DNA of 64,000 nucleotides from Acinetobacter pseudolwoffii (GTDB lineage Bacteria > Pseudomonadota > Gammaproteobacteria > Pseudomonadales > Moraxellaceae): NCBI RefSeq assembly GCF_002803605.1, contig NZ_PHRG01000012.1:62001-126000 (forward strand), given 5' to 3'. A program made the position numbers and the translations under genes. Every line of letters begins with the position of its first letter. Position 1 is the first letter of the stretch. The notes beneath the pieces are model-generated. The model searched no databases and had not been told where the DNA came from. It saw only the letters and a program-made list of their open reading frames with translations. This document shows positions 1-8,103 of this stretch, piece after piece.

Positions 1-600
1 CCGACTTCTTAGATGATATTCCTCATATTTATCTAGGCGTTTAGTATCTGAATTAATCGATTGGAATACGCGTCTTGCGTCTTCTGGAGTACCAAGCACT
101 TGCCGGAAACTGATTTTAATATCGTCTAATTTATATTTTTGTTCTGCAAATTTAGGATCAATACAAATTTTTTGGAAGTCAGCTAGATCTCCTAAATGAT
201 TTCGCAGGTCACGAATATCTTCTTTTTGTTGATCGCTAAAATTAGGCGCTTGAGTGGCTTGTTCATCTGCAAAATATCTCTTGACCCAAGCATAAATACT
301 CGAAAGACGATGCGCCCCATCGATAATATAGATGTTGCCGTGTATATCTTTCCAATACAAGATACACAAATTGATATTTTGATCTTCTGTACAATTCTCA
401 ATAAAGTTTGCAATTTCCTGCACACTCCAACATTCAGTAGAACGCTGGTTATCCGCTTTAAATAAACATTTGATGATGGCATGCTTTTCAAAATCAGTCA
501 GTGCCACTTCAAAATTATCACGCTGCATTGAAGGCGACATTTCTTCTGGCAACATGACTTTACGCTGAATGATATTCGTCAGTAATCGAGTTTGGCCCAT
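1..600 (-). CDS. DUF262/ParB-like domain protein, partial (C-terminus outside window)
   Basis: Reading the minus strand from the ATG at 600 gives 200 codons with no stop, running off the window's left edge. The product begins MGQTRLLTNIIQRKVMLPEE and contains IYIIDGAHRLSSIYAW near residues 91-106. That resembles the DGxxR nucleotide-binding signature of the ParB-like/DUF262 fold, found in GmrS-type restriction subunits and other nucleases. Later it has FRQVLGTPEDARRVFQSINSDT, which also fits DUF262 proteins, where a similar FxxlN segment follows the core. The rest of the protein, where an HNH or DUF1524 nuclease domain might lie, is not visible, so a defence role is only an inference. The nearest upstream neighbour, 770 bp away, is the recombinase module. 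Confidence 0.6.
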   Translation of the reverse strand, partial: MGQTRLLTNIIQRKVMLPEEMSPSMQRDNFEVALTDFEKHAIIKCLFKADNQRSTECWSVQEIANFIENCTEDQNINLCILYWKDIHGNIYIIDGAHRLSSIYAWVKRYFADEQATQAPNFSDQQKEDIRDLRNHLGDLADFQKICIDPKFAEQKYKLDDIKISFRQVLGTPEDARRVFQSINSDTKRLDKYEEYHLRSR

Positions 601-1369
601 TTTTTGTTTTCTCCAGGCAGCACTTTCCTATATTCGCTAAAGCACGAAATTTGAAAGTGCATATAGTTCAATTTAGTTAAAGCGATGAATTAAATGACCG
701 TCAATATCCGGTCAGCGCTAACAAAAGAAACCTAAGAGAAATGGGTACTTTTAAGATGATATTTTTCATATTGTAATCTCGTTGATCAATGTGAAATTTG
801 CCAACATCTTTTCCACGAGATGGTGGCAAACCAAATAGGGGTGGAAATACCGCTCAACGAAACGGCCAGTCATAGACTGCCCTACTTGGCCTGCCATAAA
901 GCATTGCCATGCAGACACAAAAGAGCCACTAAAAGTGACTCTTTAGTACGTTGAGATGCGGGTTTCCACGCCCGATTACAGATTTTGCTGTAATGTAATT
1001 ATCATATGGGTATCTTTTTCTTTGGTCAAACCAAATTAGAATTTTTTTATTCATTTTTAAATAAAAAATATAAATCGATAACGTATGGATCAAATTGAAA
1101 GCAAAGAAAAAAATCAAATTCGCGGATTCCCAGGCCTTTGCTTTGTTAAAATCTGATTTGCCAAGCAAAGGCCTGGGCCCCTTAAATTGAACGATATCTG
1201 CTTAGGCTATTTCCATAAGGAAGTGTGTTGTACAGCTTCCAGTAGCAAATCAAATGCAAGGAATAATGTGATGTTTTTATTGCTTTGTTGATCCATAAAA
1301 AATACCTGAGTCTCTATTATTAAGTGATAAATGAGCAGCAAGAAGTTTTCCTAGTCAGGTAAATGATAT
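601..1369. other. Intergenic stretch with two hairpins, no convincing gene
   Basis: No ORF here has a recognisable product. Two inverted repeats stand out. One at 920-944 has 11-base arms with one mismatch and a 3-base loop, and could be a terminator. The other has perfect 15-base arms (1129-1143 and 1163-1177) around a 19-base loop and lies downstream of the recombinase gene's stop codon. A 79-codon minus-strand ORF at 929-1168 runs through the second hairpin and looks spurious. Confidence 0.5.
1129..1177. repeat. 15-bp perfect inverted repeat (hairpin)
   Basis: The arms CCCAGGCCTTTGCTT and AAGCAAAGGCCTGGG pair perfectly around 19 bases. It lies about 190 bp beyond the stop of the giant recombinase. 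It could be a terminator or a structural end of a mobile module; there is no strong T-run to decide. Confidence 0.6.
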
Positions 1370-4300
1370 TTATGCACACGTAGCTGTCTTGAACAAATTC
1401 ACAGAATTATGATCTCTAATCACCAAATATCGTACACTCAACCACGCAAGTACCCATCGCACGGCACTTAATGACGCTTGTTTAGACATAATTCTAAAAT
1501 AATCATATTTATTATGTTTCATCACTATCGGAAAAAACTGATGTTCTGTAAGGATTGAAAGCATAGGTTCATCCTCTGCCGTAAAATGCATCAATACTTT
1601 TGTTACATTACTTTCATACAACCATTTTTTTATTAACCAATTATAAGTTTCTGATTGGTTTTGTTCTAAATAATCAAATCGCTCTAAAATCTCTTGTGCA
1701 GAATTAAAATCTACAGCACTTAGTAATTCAGGCAAACGTGCTAACTTTCCTTGTGTCGATAATGGATGTCTTCCTATATTTGAACCACGTTTACCTGACG
1801 GAATGTTTGCCATCGTAATTAAAGCTCTCTTCCAGGACTCAATATCTAATCGTGGCTGCCCCTGCCCAGAAATAAGATACCGCTCAATATCTTCAAACTT
1901 TTGAAATAATTCGTGTTTAATTACTTTTCCCGTCGAATTCCCTCTTTTTTGAGCATAGATGACCCACCTCTGACTTTGTCTTTTTTTGAGTACATATTTT
2001 TCGATGGTATCTCTCAACTCATATTTTAGATTACCATTCTGTTGATGAATCGCTTGGAAATGCCTGAATAAATTACTCCGACTCATGACTCGCTTAAAAA
2101 ATGCAGTATGTAAATTGGGTTGCTGTTGTTGCATGCTATAGGCATAAGTAGCCAGAAATAAGATATGAACATAATGCTTTAATGTTGTCGATTCATGTAA
2201 ATGTCCAAGCACTCGACTAATCGCCTTAATCCCTTGCCCAACCTGTCCTTCATTGCCTACTAGCGTATTAAATTGCTCATTCGATGGCATCCAATTTTGT
2301 AGCCATGGCAGTTCTATCGTAAGCGCTTTAAAATCCACCACTGTTTGCAAACACTTTAAAGTATATGCACTTGCAAACGTATGTCTTAAATGATGTAAGC
2401 TGAGATCAACATCTCCTGTGACTTTCTTTAATATTTGAGATATTTGATTAAAAAAAGGCCTATGCTCACTGTTCTCATCAGACATTAATATCGATTTTTT
2501 TTTATTCTTATAAATGTCCTCTAATCCCTTTTGAATCGTCTGACTTAACAAACTCATCGGAACAACACGTTCTGATCCAAGTGTTTTTAACTGATGCTCA
2601 CCATAAGGACGAATTCGAAGCATATCCTCATCAATATCTAAGGGCCGTAAATGAAGTGTCTCTGAACGGCGTACACCCATCGCTGCAGATAAACGAAAAT
2701 GACGCTGAATCTCTAGACGTAAAGCAGCATCATTCACCCCAGATTCTACAGATTGTAATATTTGAACGATCTGCTGCACTTCATTTTTTGAAAAAACTTT
2801 AGCACTTGCTTGATGCGCTGTACGCTTGTGTAACTTTATACGATTATCATTTAACTGAATTAAAAAATCTCTAAAGCGATTCCACGCAGCGAGATGCTTG
2901 CGGTGTGGAAAATGCTCTTGCGTCAACTCCATCCATTTTTGAAATACATCTTCATCAATCTGGCTATCTTTTGTTAAATCTTCTGAAAACCCCAATATAC
3001 CTGCACTGACGATGGCCAAATGTAGATGAATCATATTTCGATTCTGTAGACTTAACTCTTCTGCATCACAGCGTAAAATCAGCCATCGCACAAAGCACGT
3101 TAATAAATTGACTGAGTAGTGATTCGTTTTATTATTGGCAAGCTGTTTAAGCCAAATACTTGATCTAGATTCACCTTTTAGTTGCTGAATCATCGCTAAA
3201 ATATCAGACAAATGGAGTTGCTCATCTTCTATTCCTATTTCACTTTCTGGCTCAGTGCTATCTAAATTTGTGGTTAATTTTTCATATTCGAATAAGCGTA
3301 ATAATTCATTTATTGAAAGATCTTCAGTCAGGACTTGGCCTGATATATAACCTGCAATCAGCGGAGTGCTATTTAACATCACATTTTGCTGTAAAGCTTT
3401 CAACCATTGAGCTAACGATAGAGTTGACTTAACCCCTATTTGTTTTAAATATGTATTAAAACACTTTTGCCAAGCCGTTCTTTGTTGATTTCTTGGCTGT
3501 GCTAAAATCTCTTTTAATCGGGGCTGTAGATACTGTCGGTCTACTAAAATTAACGTCGAGACATAAGGACTTAACAGTACTGTACGGCGTATCTTTGTCA
3601 CAGATCTATCATTATTCACTGTCAGTTCAACGAGCCGACTATTCCCCATAGCGACTATATGTTGATCAGAAGCAATAAACTCCAACATCGCTTGTAAATG
3701 GCTTACTCGGCACAGTTGCGAATACAGGGACAGTACAACCAGCAAACGTCCTATTTCAATATCACAATTTTGATATTCAGGTAAATGTTCTAAATCTCTC
3801 TGAATAAGAGCAAGTAAGTTCTGTTCAATATAACACCAGATACTAAAATTATTTTCAGATGTCAGCCATGTGCGATTCGCTTGTTGAGGAAGCTGAACGA
3901 ATAAAGGAATTTTAGTTTTATCACGAATATAAGCACAATATGCCTTGATCGCTTGTGGCAAATCAATCTTTGAATTTTTAGCTAAATTAGAAGCCAATAC
4001 ATGTCCAAGCTCTAAAGATACTTGAGGCTCAGGATTTCCTTCAAAAATCAACTGACAATAGGGCTCATACTCAGAGTTTTTCAGCCATTCTTCCACGTCA
4101 TTTTCTGAATATTGTATTCTCGGCTTCATCTCTGCCTGAACTGTTTTAGTTTCCTGGGTTAAAACAAATGTTGGAATATTCTGGGTTGCTAAAAAATCAA
4201 AAACATCAAGACATTCGAAACCTAACTGTTTTTGCAAGTTTTCTTGTACATCAAGCCACTGTTGTTTAAATGTTGATACAGGAAATACTGATAACATATC

Positions 4301-6643
4301 CCATGGATAACGACCGCGCACCCAGTGCCCAAGTCCAGCATCCTTGAACCGTCCAGATAACTGATTATCATCAGAGCGAACCAGCTTCCGTGCCCAATTT
4401 CTGACTAATCCTTCAATCTGAAGAGGATCACAAAGTTGCACAGCATAAGATGATAAATCAACACGTGGTTCAACTTGATGTCCTAGCATTCTCATCAAAG
4501 CACGTAAAATTTGAATCTGTCTGATCAACGCTCCCGTCAATGGCACATAGCGATCGGTTGATTCATCTGGACGATGTTTATCTTGAATCAATGCCCAACT
4601 TTGCTGACTGATCCACTTTGAAAATGGTTGCTTAATCCCTCTTCCTGCAGTGGCAAGATTCATCCATAATTCTGTATACAACGTTAAGTTATCAAAGAGC
4701 ATCTGCCAATCTTTCTGTTCGGCAGCCTGATTTATCGTTGTTTTTATGCGTGTAATTTCATTTTGTATTTCAGCAATCTTGATCCCTGTCGGGCTACCCA
4801 CACGTTCACTAGAAGAGTGTATATATTCAGGAATATCAATTTTTATCGTTCTTAAACAATCCGCCCATAACTGTTCAAGTTTCTTTTGATCAAAAGATGC
4901 ATAATGAATCAAGTTATCATAATTCAGACCTGATGCATTCGTCACTGCTTTAACGACAGCTAAATCACCTTGGCTATGCTGATATAACAACTGCGGAAGA
5001 ACATCTTTAATACTTTTGAGGCTTATTTCTAATTCTTTAGGCACACTATTAATAAGTGTTTTCACTTCGCGCTCAACTGCGAGTTGACGGGTTTTAATCG
5101 CAAGATTTTTTACTTGAGTAATCAAATTATTGAGCTCATTTGGTAAAACTAAATGTAGTCTCTTGGTCCATGGCACATGAAATTTAGATTCTTCTGGCTT
5201 TATTTTGAGTGTTGGTGTACCTGCGAAAACACTCAATACATATGCAGATAAAGTATGATCATACAGAATAGTAATATTATGCTGATCAGTGTGTTGATCA
5301 TACTGATCAGCAATATTGTTCTGATCAGTATTTTGACTAAAATACGGCGCTGTTAACTCACTCACCGAACGTCCTGTAAGTAAACTCAATATTAAAGCTA
5401 ATTTTGCGCGTAGAATTAAGCTAGTATCAGCCTCACATGGTCGACATAATCTAAATACTTCTTGGATCGAATTTAATGACAATTTCCATTTGGTCCAAAC
5501 CAAACCAACATTTGCAGCTTCAAGATGCTGAGAAACAGACTTAGAGGCATAAAAACCTCGAATTAAATCGGATTGTTCTGCCAAAAAAAATGTAAATAAC
5601 GGCTCCAATGGTGTTTCATCTTCTTCAATATCATCATACCCAAATACATCAGTGACCAGACCACGATGTATTTCATCCATATCCTCCAAAGGTTGGATGG
5701 CAATACTTAATGAGCCGTATCGTTGCAAGATCAGTTTTTGATGCTTTACCCCTATACGGTGTAAAAACTCTCGACGTTTTTTCTTATTTTTTAGTGAATC
5801 ATTTCGCCAAATTTGTGATAAAAACAGCTTTAATGCATAAAAAACTTCCTGTAATCGCTTATCTTTACAAACAGCGGACATTAGATTAATAAATTCTTCC
5901 AGTTCTTTATTGGTCAGTAATTTTTCGACTAAGCGCTTATTTTTATAGACAGCGGACATTAGATTAATCAATTGTTCCGGTTCATTATTGGTCAGTAATT
6001 TTTCAACTAATGGCTTATCTTTACAAACAGCGGACATTAGATTAATAAATTCTTCCAATTCTTTATTGGTCAGTAATTTTTCGACTTGTTCTAAAATATC
6101 CTTATAACTTGGATCACCCAACAGCCTAATCGCTAAAAAGGCGTTATAGACACGAGAGCCTTTTTGATCTTTCAGCTTTATGCGTCCATCACCATTTAAA
6201 TAATCACTATAGAGCGTTAAAGTATGTACCTTTTGTTGATAGTGAAATATTTGCTCTAAAAACCAAATGATTAAATTATCAAAACGCTCATTACTCTCAA
6301 TTCGGCCTGCTTGAATCAAGAGCAAGTCACAAATTCCACTGTCTCCAGTGTATGGACGTAATGGCGTGGGTGTATGTCTATTTCTATCTATTGTTCCTGA
6401 GAAAAAATGTGAATGTTCTGGAGATTCCTTTAATGTACTAATGATCTTTAAAGTATTAAGCTCATCACGAAATCCTGGCAATTCTTTATCACCAATCAAT
6501 GTGAAAATTCGCTGACAAATGATAACAATACCAGCTAAGCTATAATGAGCACGTAACAAAAATAATGCTTGGATAAGCACTTCTTCTTCTATATTTTCAT
6601 ACAGCTTCATCCAGTCTCGAAGCTGCTCAAAATGAGTCTTCAT
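1370..6643 (-). CDS. Giant tyrosine recombinase-like protein (1757 aa)
   Basis: Visible near the C-terminus is a complete tyrosine-recombinase catalytic set. Box I is GVRRSETLHLRP near residue 1325, the HxxRH motif is LHHLRHTFAS near 1418, and LGHLHESTTLKHYVHI near 1480-1495 carries the late His and the nucleophilic Tyr. The fold normally occupies 300-450 residues, so about 1300 residues precede it. The N-terminal part has a threefold 26-residue tandem repeat (about residues 186-263). Segments such as LILSLLTGRSVSELTAPYF (about 424) and GLGHWVRGRYPWD (about 771) look like degenerate Box I and Box II regions, hinting at a second inactive recombinase-like half; this is inference. Its ATG overlaps the stop of the 222 aa gene (ATGA), so the two are translationally coupled. 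The likely role is DNA integration, excision or transposition of an unnamed element. The catalytic call is confident; the biology is unknown. Confidence 0.8.
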   Translation of the reverse strand: MKTHFEQLRDWMKLYENIEEEVLIQALFLLRAHYSLAGIVIICQRIFTLIGDKELPGFRDELNTLKIISTLKESPEHSHFFSGTIDRNRHTPTPLRPYTGDSGICDLLLIQAGRIESNERFDNLIIWFLEQIFHYQQKVHTLTLYSDYLNGDGRIKLKDQKGSRVYNAFLAIRLLGDPSYKDILEQVEKLLTNKELEEFINLMSAVCKDKPLVEKLLTNNEPEQLINLMSAVYKNKRLVEKLLTNKELEEFINLMSAVCKDKRLQEVFYALKLFLSQIWRNDSLKNKKKRREFLHRIGVKHQKLILQRYGSLSIAIQPLEDMDEIHRGLVTDVFGYDDIEEDETPLEPLFTFFLAEQSDLIRGFYASKSVSQHLEAANVGLVWTKWKLSLNSIQEVFRLCRPCEADTSLILRAKLALILSLLTGRSVSELTAPYFSQNTDQNNIADQYDQHTDQHNITILYDHTLSAYVLSVFAGTPTLKIKPEESKFHVPWTKRLHLVLPNELNNLITQVKNLAIKTRQLAVEREVKTLINSVPKELEISLKSIKDVLPQLLYQHSQGDLAVVKAVTNASGLNYDNLIHYASFDQKKLEQLWADCLRTIKIDIPEYIHSSSERVGSPTGIKIAEIQNEITRIKTTINQAAEQKDWQMLFDNLTLYTELWMNLATAGRGIKQPFSKWISQQSWALIQDKHRPDESTDRYVPLTGALIRQIQILRALMRMLGHQVEPRVDLSSYAVQLCDPLQIEGLVRNWARKLVRSDDNQLSGRFKDAGLGHWVRGRYPWDMLSVFPVSTFKQQWLDVQENLQKQLGFECLDVFDFLATQNIPTFVLTQETKTVQAEMKPRIQYSENDVEEWLKNSEYEPYCQLIFEGNPEPQVSLELGHVLASNLAKNSKIDLPQAIKAYCAYIRDKTKIPLFVQLPQQANRTWLTSENNFSIWCYIEQNLLALIQRDLEHLPEYQNCDIEIGRLLVVLSLYSQLCRVSHLQAMLEFIASDQHIVAMGNSRLVELTVNNDRSVTKIRRTVLLSPYVSTLILVDRQYLQPRLKEILAQPRNQQRTAWQKCFNTYLKQIGVKSTLSLAQWLKALQQNVMLNSTPLIAGYISGQVLTEDLSINELLRLFEYEKLTTNLDSTEPESEIGIEDEQLHLSDILAMIQQLKGESRSSIWLKQLANNKTNHYSVNLLTCFVRWLILRCDAEELSLQNRNMIHLHLAIVSAGILGFSEDLTKDSQIDEDVFQKWMELTQEHFPHRKHLAAWNRFRDFLIQLNDNRIKLHKRTAHQASAKVFSKNEVQQIVQILQSVESGVNDAALRLEIQRHFRLSAAMGVRRSETLHLRPLDIDEDMLRIRPYGEHQLKTLGSERVVPMSLLSQTIQKGLEDIYKNKKKSILMSDENSEHRPFFNQISQILKKVTGDVDLSLHHLRHTFASAYTLKCLQTVVDFKALTIELPWLQNWMPSNEQFNTLVGNEGQVGQGIKAISRVLGHLHESTTLKHYVHILFLATYAYSMQQQQPNLHTAFFKRVMSRSNLFRHFQAIHQQNGNLKYELRDTIEKYVLKKRQSQRWVIYAQKRGNSTGKVIKHELFQKFEDIERYLISGQGQPRLDIESWKRALITMANIPSGKRGSNIGRHPLSTQGKLARLPELLSAVDFNSAQEILERFDYLEQNQSETYNWLIKKWLYESNVTKVLMHFTAEDEPMLSILTEHQFFPIVMKHNKYDYFRIMSKQASLSAVRWVLAWLSVRYLVIRDHNSVNLFKTATCA
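5853..6086 (-). repeat. Three tandem 78-bp repeats inside the recombinase gene
   Basis: Units at 5853-5930, 5931-6008 and 6009-6086 are near-identical and in frame. Each encodes 26 residues of the type VEKLLTNKELEEFINLMSAV followed by a Lys-rich link. The outer two copies are closest; the middle copy has diverged (NNEPEQLINLM). The period is a multiple of three, so repeat number can change without breaking the frame. Confidence 0.95.
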
Positions 6644-7308
6644 GGCATATTCCTAAGACGATAAATCCATGCTTTCTTAAAGTCTGTTAAAGTTAAAGCA
6701 ACTTCAGCCGTTGGTGCCACACAAACAATTTGCTTCTTATGTTTTTGATAGAGTTTCTCCAGTTGAGGTAAAAAAACAAAAAAGTCAGCTAAATGAAAAT
6801 ATGGTTGCACAGACTTGCCAAGCTCTTTTACTTTAATTTTTTCTGATGGCAAAAGCTTTTGGGCGATATAACCTGCTAAAACATTTTCGATTAAAAAAGT
6901 ACCACTAACCACTGGTGGTGCCCAACCTACTAATTTTCGAACAAAGAAAATCGGAAGATTTTTTAAGAAATGATGTGTATTTAAAAACAAAATCATTTCT
7001 TCTAGATCTAAATTCTTTATTCGAAGTTCTTTTGCTACAACCAACGTATACTGCGCTGTATTTGCTTTAGCCCAATGTCTTCTTTTAACACTGTTCTTCA
7101 GACTTTTTACATCACATAAATCCATGTAGACAGCAAGTAATAACTTACGATATGCCGCGAGAAGTAGTAGTGCTTGATTTTTTATTTCTGCTGAAAAACT
7201 ATTCGTTTCCTCATTGCGTAACATCATTTTTAAAACCAAAACTGGGCATGGTTTTTTAAACCTGCCTTCAGATATTGTTAATGCATCAATGAGCAATGGA
7301 GTCATCAT
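6640..7308 (-). CDS. Hypothetical protein coupled to the giant recombinase (222 aa)
   Basis: I do not recognise a family. The product is basic and mostly helical in appearance, with a hydrophobic stretch AEIKNQALLLLAAYRKLLLAVY (about 40-61), KRRHWAKAN (about 75-83), and a C-terminal PTAEVALTLTDFKKAWIYRLRN. It lacks a signal peptide and clear catalytic motifs. Its stop overlaps the start of the 1757 aa recombinase by four bases, which points to a two-gene operon and a shared job, for example a DNA-binding or accessory subunit of the recombinase. The start at 7308 follows an A/T-rich leader; a second Met directly follows the first. Confidence 0.7.
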   Translation of the reverse strand: MMTPLLIDALTISEGRFKKPCPVLVLKMMLRNEETNSFSAEIKNQALLLLAAYRKLLLAVYMDLCDVKSLKNSVKRRHWAKANTAQYTLVVAKELRIKNLDLEEMILFLNTHHFLKNLPIFFVRKLVGWAPPVVSGTFLIENVLAGYIAQKLLPSEKIKVKELGKSVQPYFHLADFFVFLPQLEKLYQKHKKQIVCVAPTAEVALTLTDFKKAWIYRLRNMP

Positions 7309-7485
7309 TTTTTCTTCTTAGTTAATTTTTTTAGCGTTGAAATAATAGACTAGCATAGTCCCAAATATAAATAAATTTGAATCAATCAAATTTACGTTTT
7401 GATAAAAAATATTTGATTTATATAATCTATTTACTAACTTTATTTTTACACCAATCTAAGATATTTAGCTTATCATGTCAGCCTA
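7309..7485. promoter_or_regulatory. Leader and probable promoter region of the recombinase module
   Basis: About 175 bp of very A/T-rich DNA between the 222 aa gene and the IS debris. It must hold the promoter of the minus-strand recombinase operon if that operon is expressed, but no clear -35/-10 pair can be fixed by eye. Confidence 0.3.
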
Positions 7486-7499
7486 TTTGCAACAGTGCC
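7486..7499 (+). mobile_element. IS6-family (IS26-like) terminal inverted repeat
   Basis: TTTGCAACAGTGCC is the 14-bp terminal inverted repeat known from IS26 and relatives. It abuts the truncated IS3 transposase reading frame exactly. No IS6 transposase is left beside it. This suggests IS6-mediated deletion or insertion created the junction. Confidence 0.75.
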
Positions 7500-7906
7500 A
7501 ACAAATCGTTGGCTATAGCTTAAATGAGCGTATGACGTCACAGCTTGTTTGTAATGCACTGAGTATGGCTATTGGCAATCATGAGCCAACTGAAGGCTTG
7601 ATCGTTCATTCAGATAGGGGTAGTCAATATTGCAGTCATGAATATCGGAATATACTTGAAAAATATGGATTTCAGGGTTCAATGACTAAACGCGGTGATT
7701 GTTACGATAATGCACCGATTGAGAGCTTTTGGGGAATATTAAAAAATGAATTGGTTCATCATCGCAACTATCAAACAAGAGAGGAAGCTAAAGCAGATAT
7801 TACAAAATACATAGAGCTATTTTATAATCAGCAGAGAGTTCAGAAAGGACTGGATTTTAAAACACCAAATCAAACAGCAGAGGACTTTTTTAAATTGGCT
7901 GCATAG
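7500..7906 (+). pseudogene. IS3-family transposase OrfB, 5'-truncated
   Basis: The frame encodes the C-terminal part of an IS3-type DDE transposase. IVGYSLNERMTSQLVCNAL leads into IVHSDRGSQYCS (second catalytic Asp) and NAPIESFWGILKNEL (catalytic Glu), then the family's usual tail with YNxxRxxxGLxxxTP-like spacing (FYNQQRVQKGLDFKTP). The first catalytic Asp and the whole N-terminal half are missing, so it cannot be active. The apparent ATG at 7475 lies in an IS6 end, not in the transposase. The natural 3' end is kept, with a possible IS3 right end in the TGTCCTGTTTTTTCAGCACA stretch around 7924-7943. Confidence 0.9.
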
Positions 7907-8006
7907 AATCTCCCAAGTCGAAGTGTCCTGTTTTTTCAGCACACATCAAAATGGGTAACTTCCTATTTTTCAAGAGCTATGTCCGATCAAGTCTGAATTA
8001 ATACAT

Positions 8007-8084
8007 CTAATCAACAGATTTTTCGATCTCTAAGAACTTTTTAAGGGAACATCATCGACTCAAATCTCTATTTGCAACAGTGCC
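8007..8084 (+). mobile_element. IS6-family right-end remnant
   Basis: This 78-bp segment matches 18266-18343 with few differences and ends in the IS26-like repeat TTTGCAACAGTGCC at 8071-8084. The start of the match covers the last codons and stop of an IS6 transposase (LINR..) plus its 3' untranslated tail. It is in the same orientation as the copy at 18343, so the two bracket the metabolic block in direct orientation. Confidence 0.85.
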
Positions 8085-8103
8085 AAAATTATAACTAAAT
8101 CTT

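Noticed and set aside
929..1168. 79-codon minus-strand ORF
   Set aside because: It covers a hairpin region, is A/T-rich in composition and has no recognisable family or ribosome site.
7475..7499. Start of the IS3 transposase ORF at 7475
   Set aside because: The first codons lie in an IS6 terminal repeat; the real transposase sequence begins only after it, so this is not a natural start.
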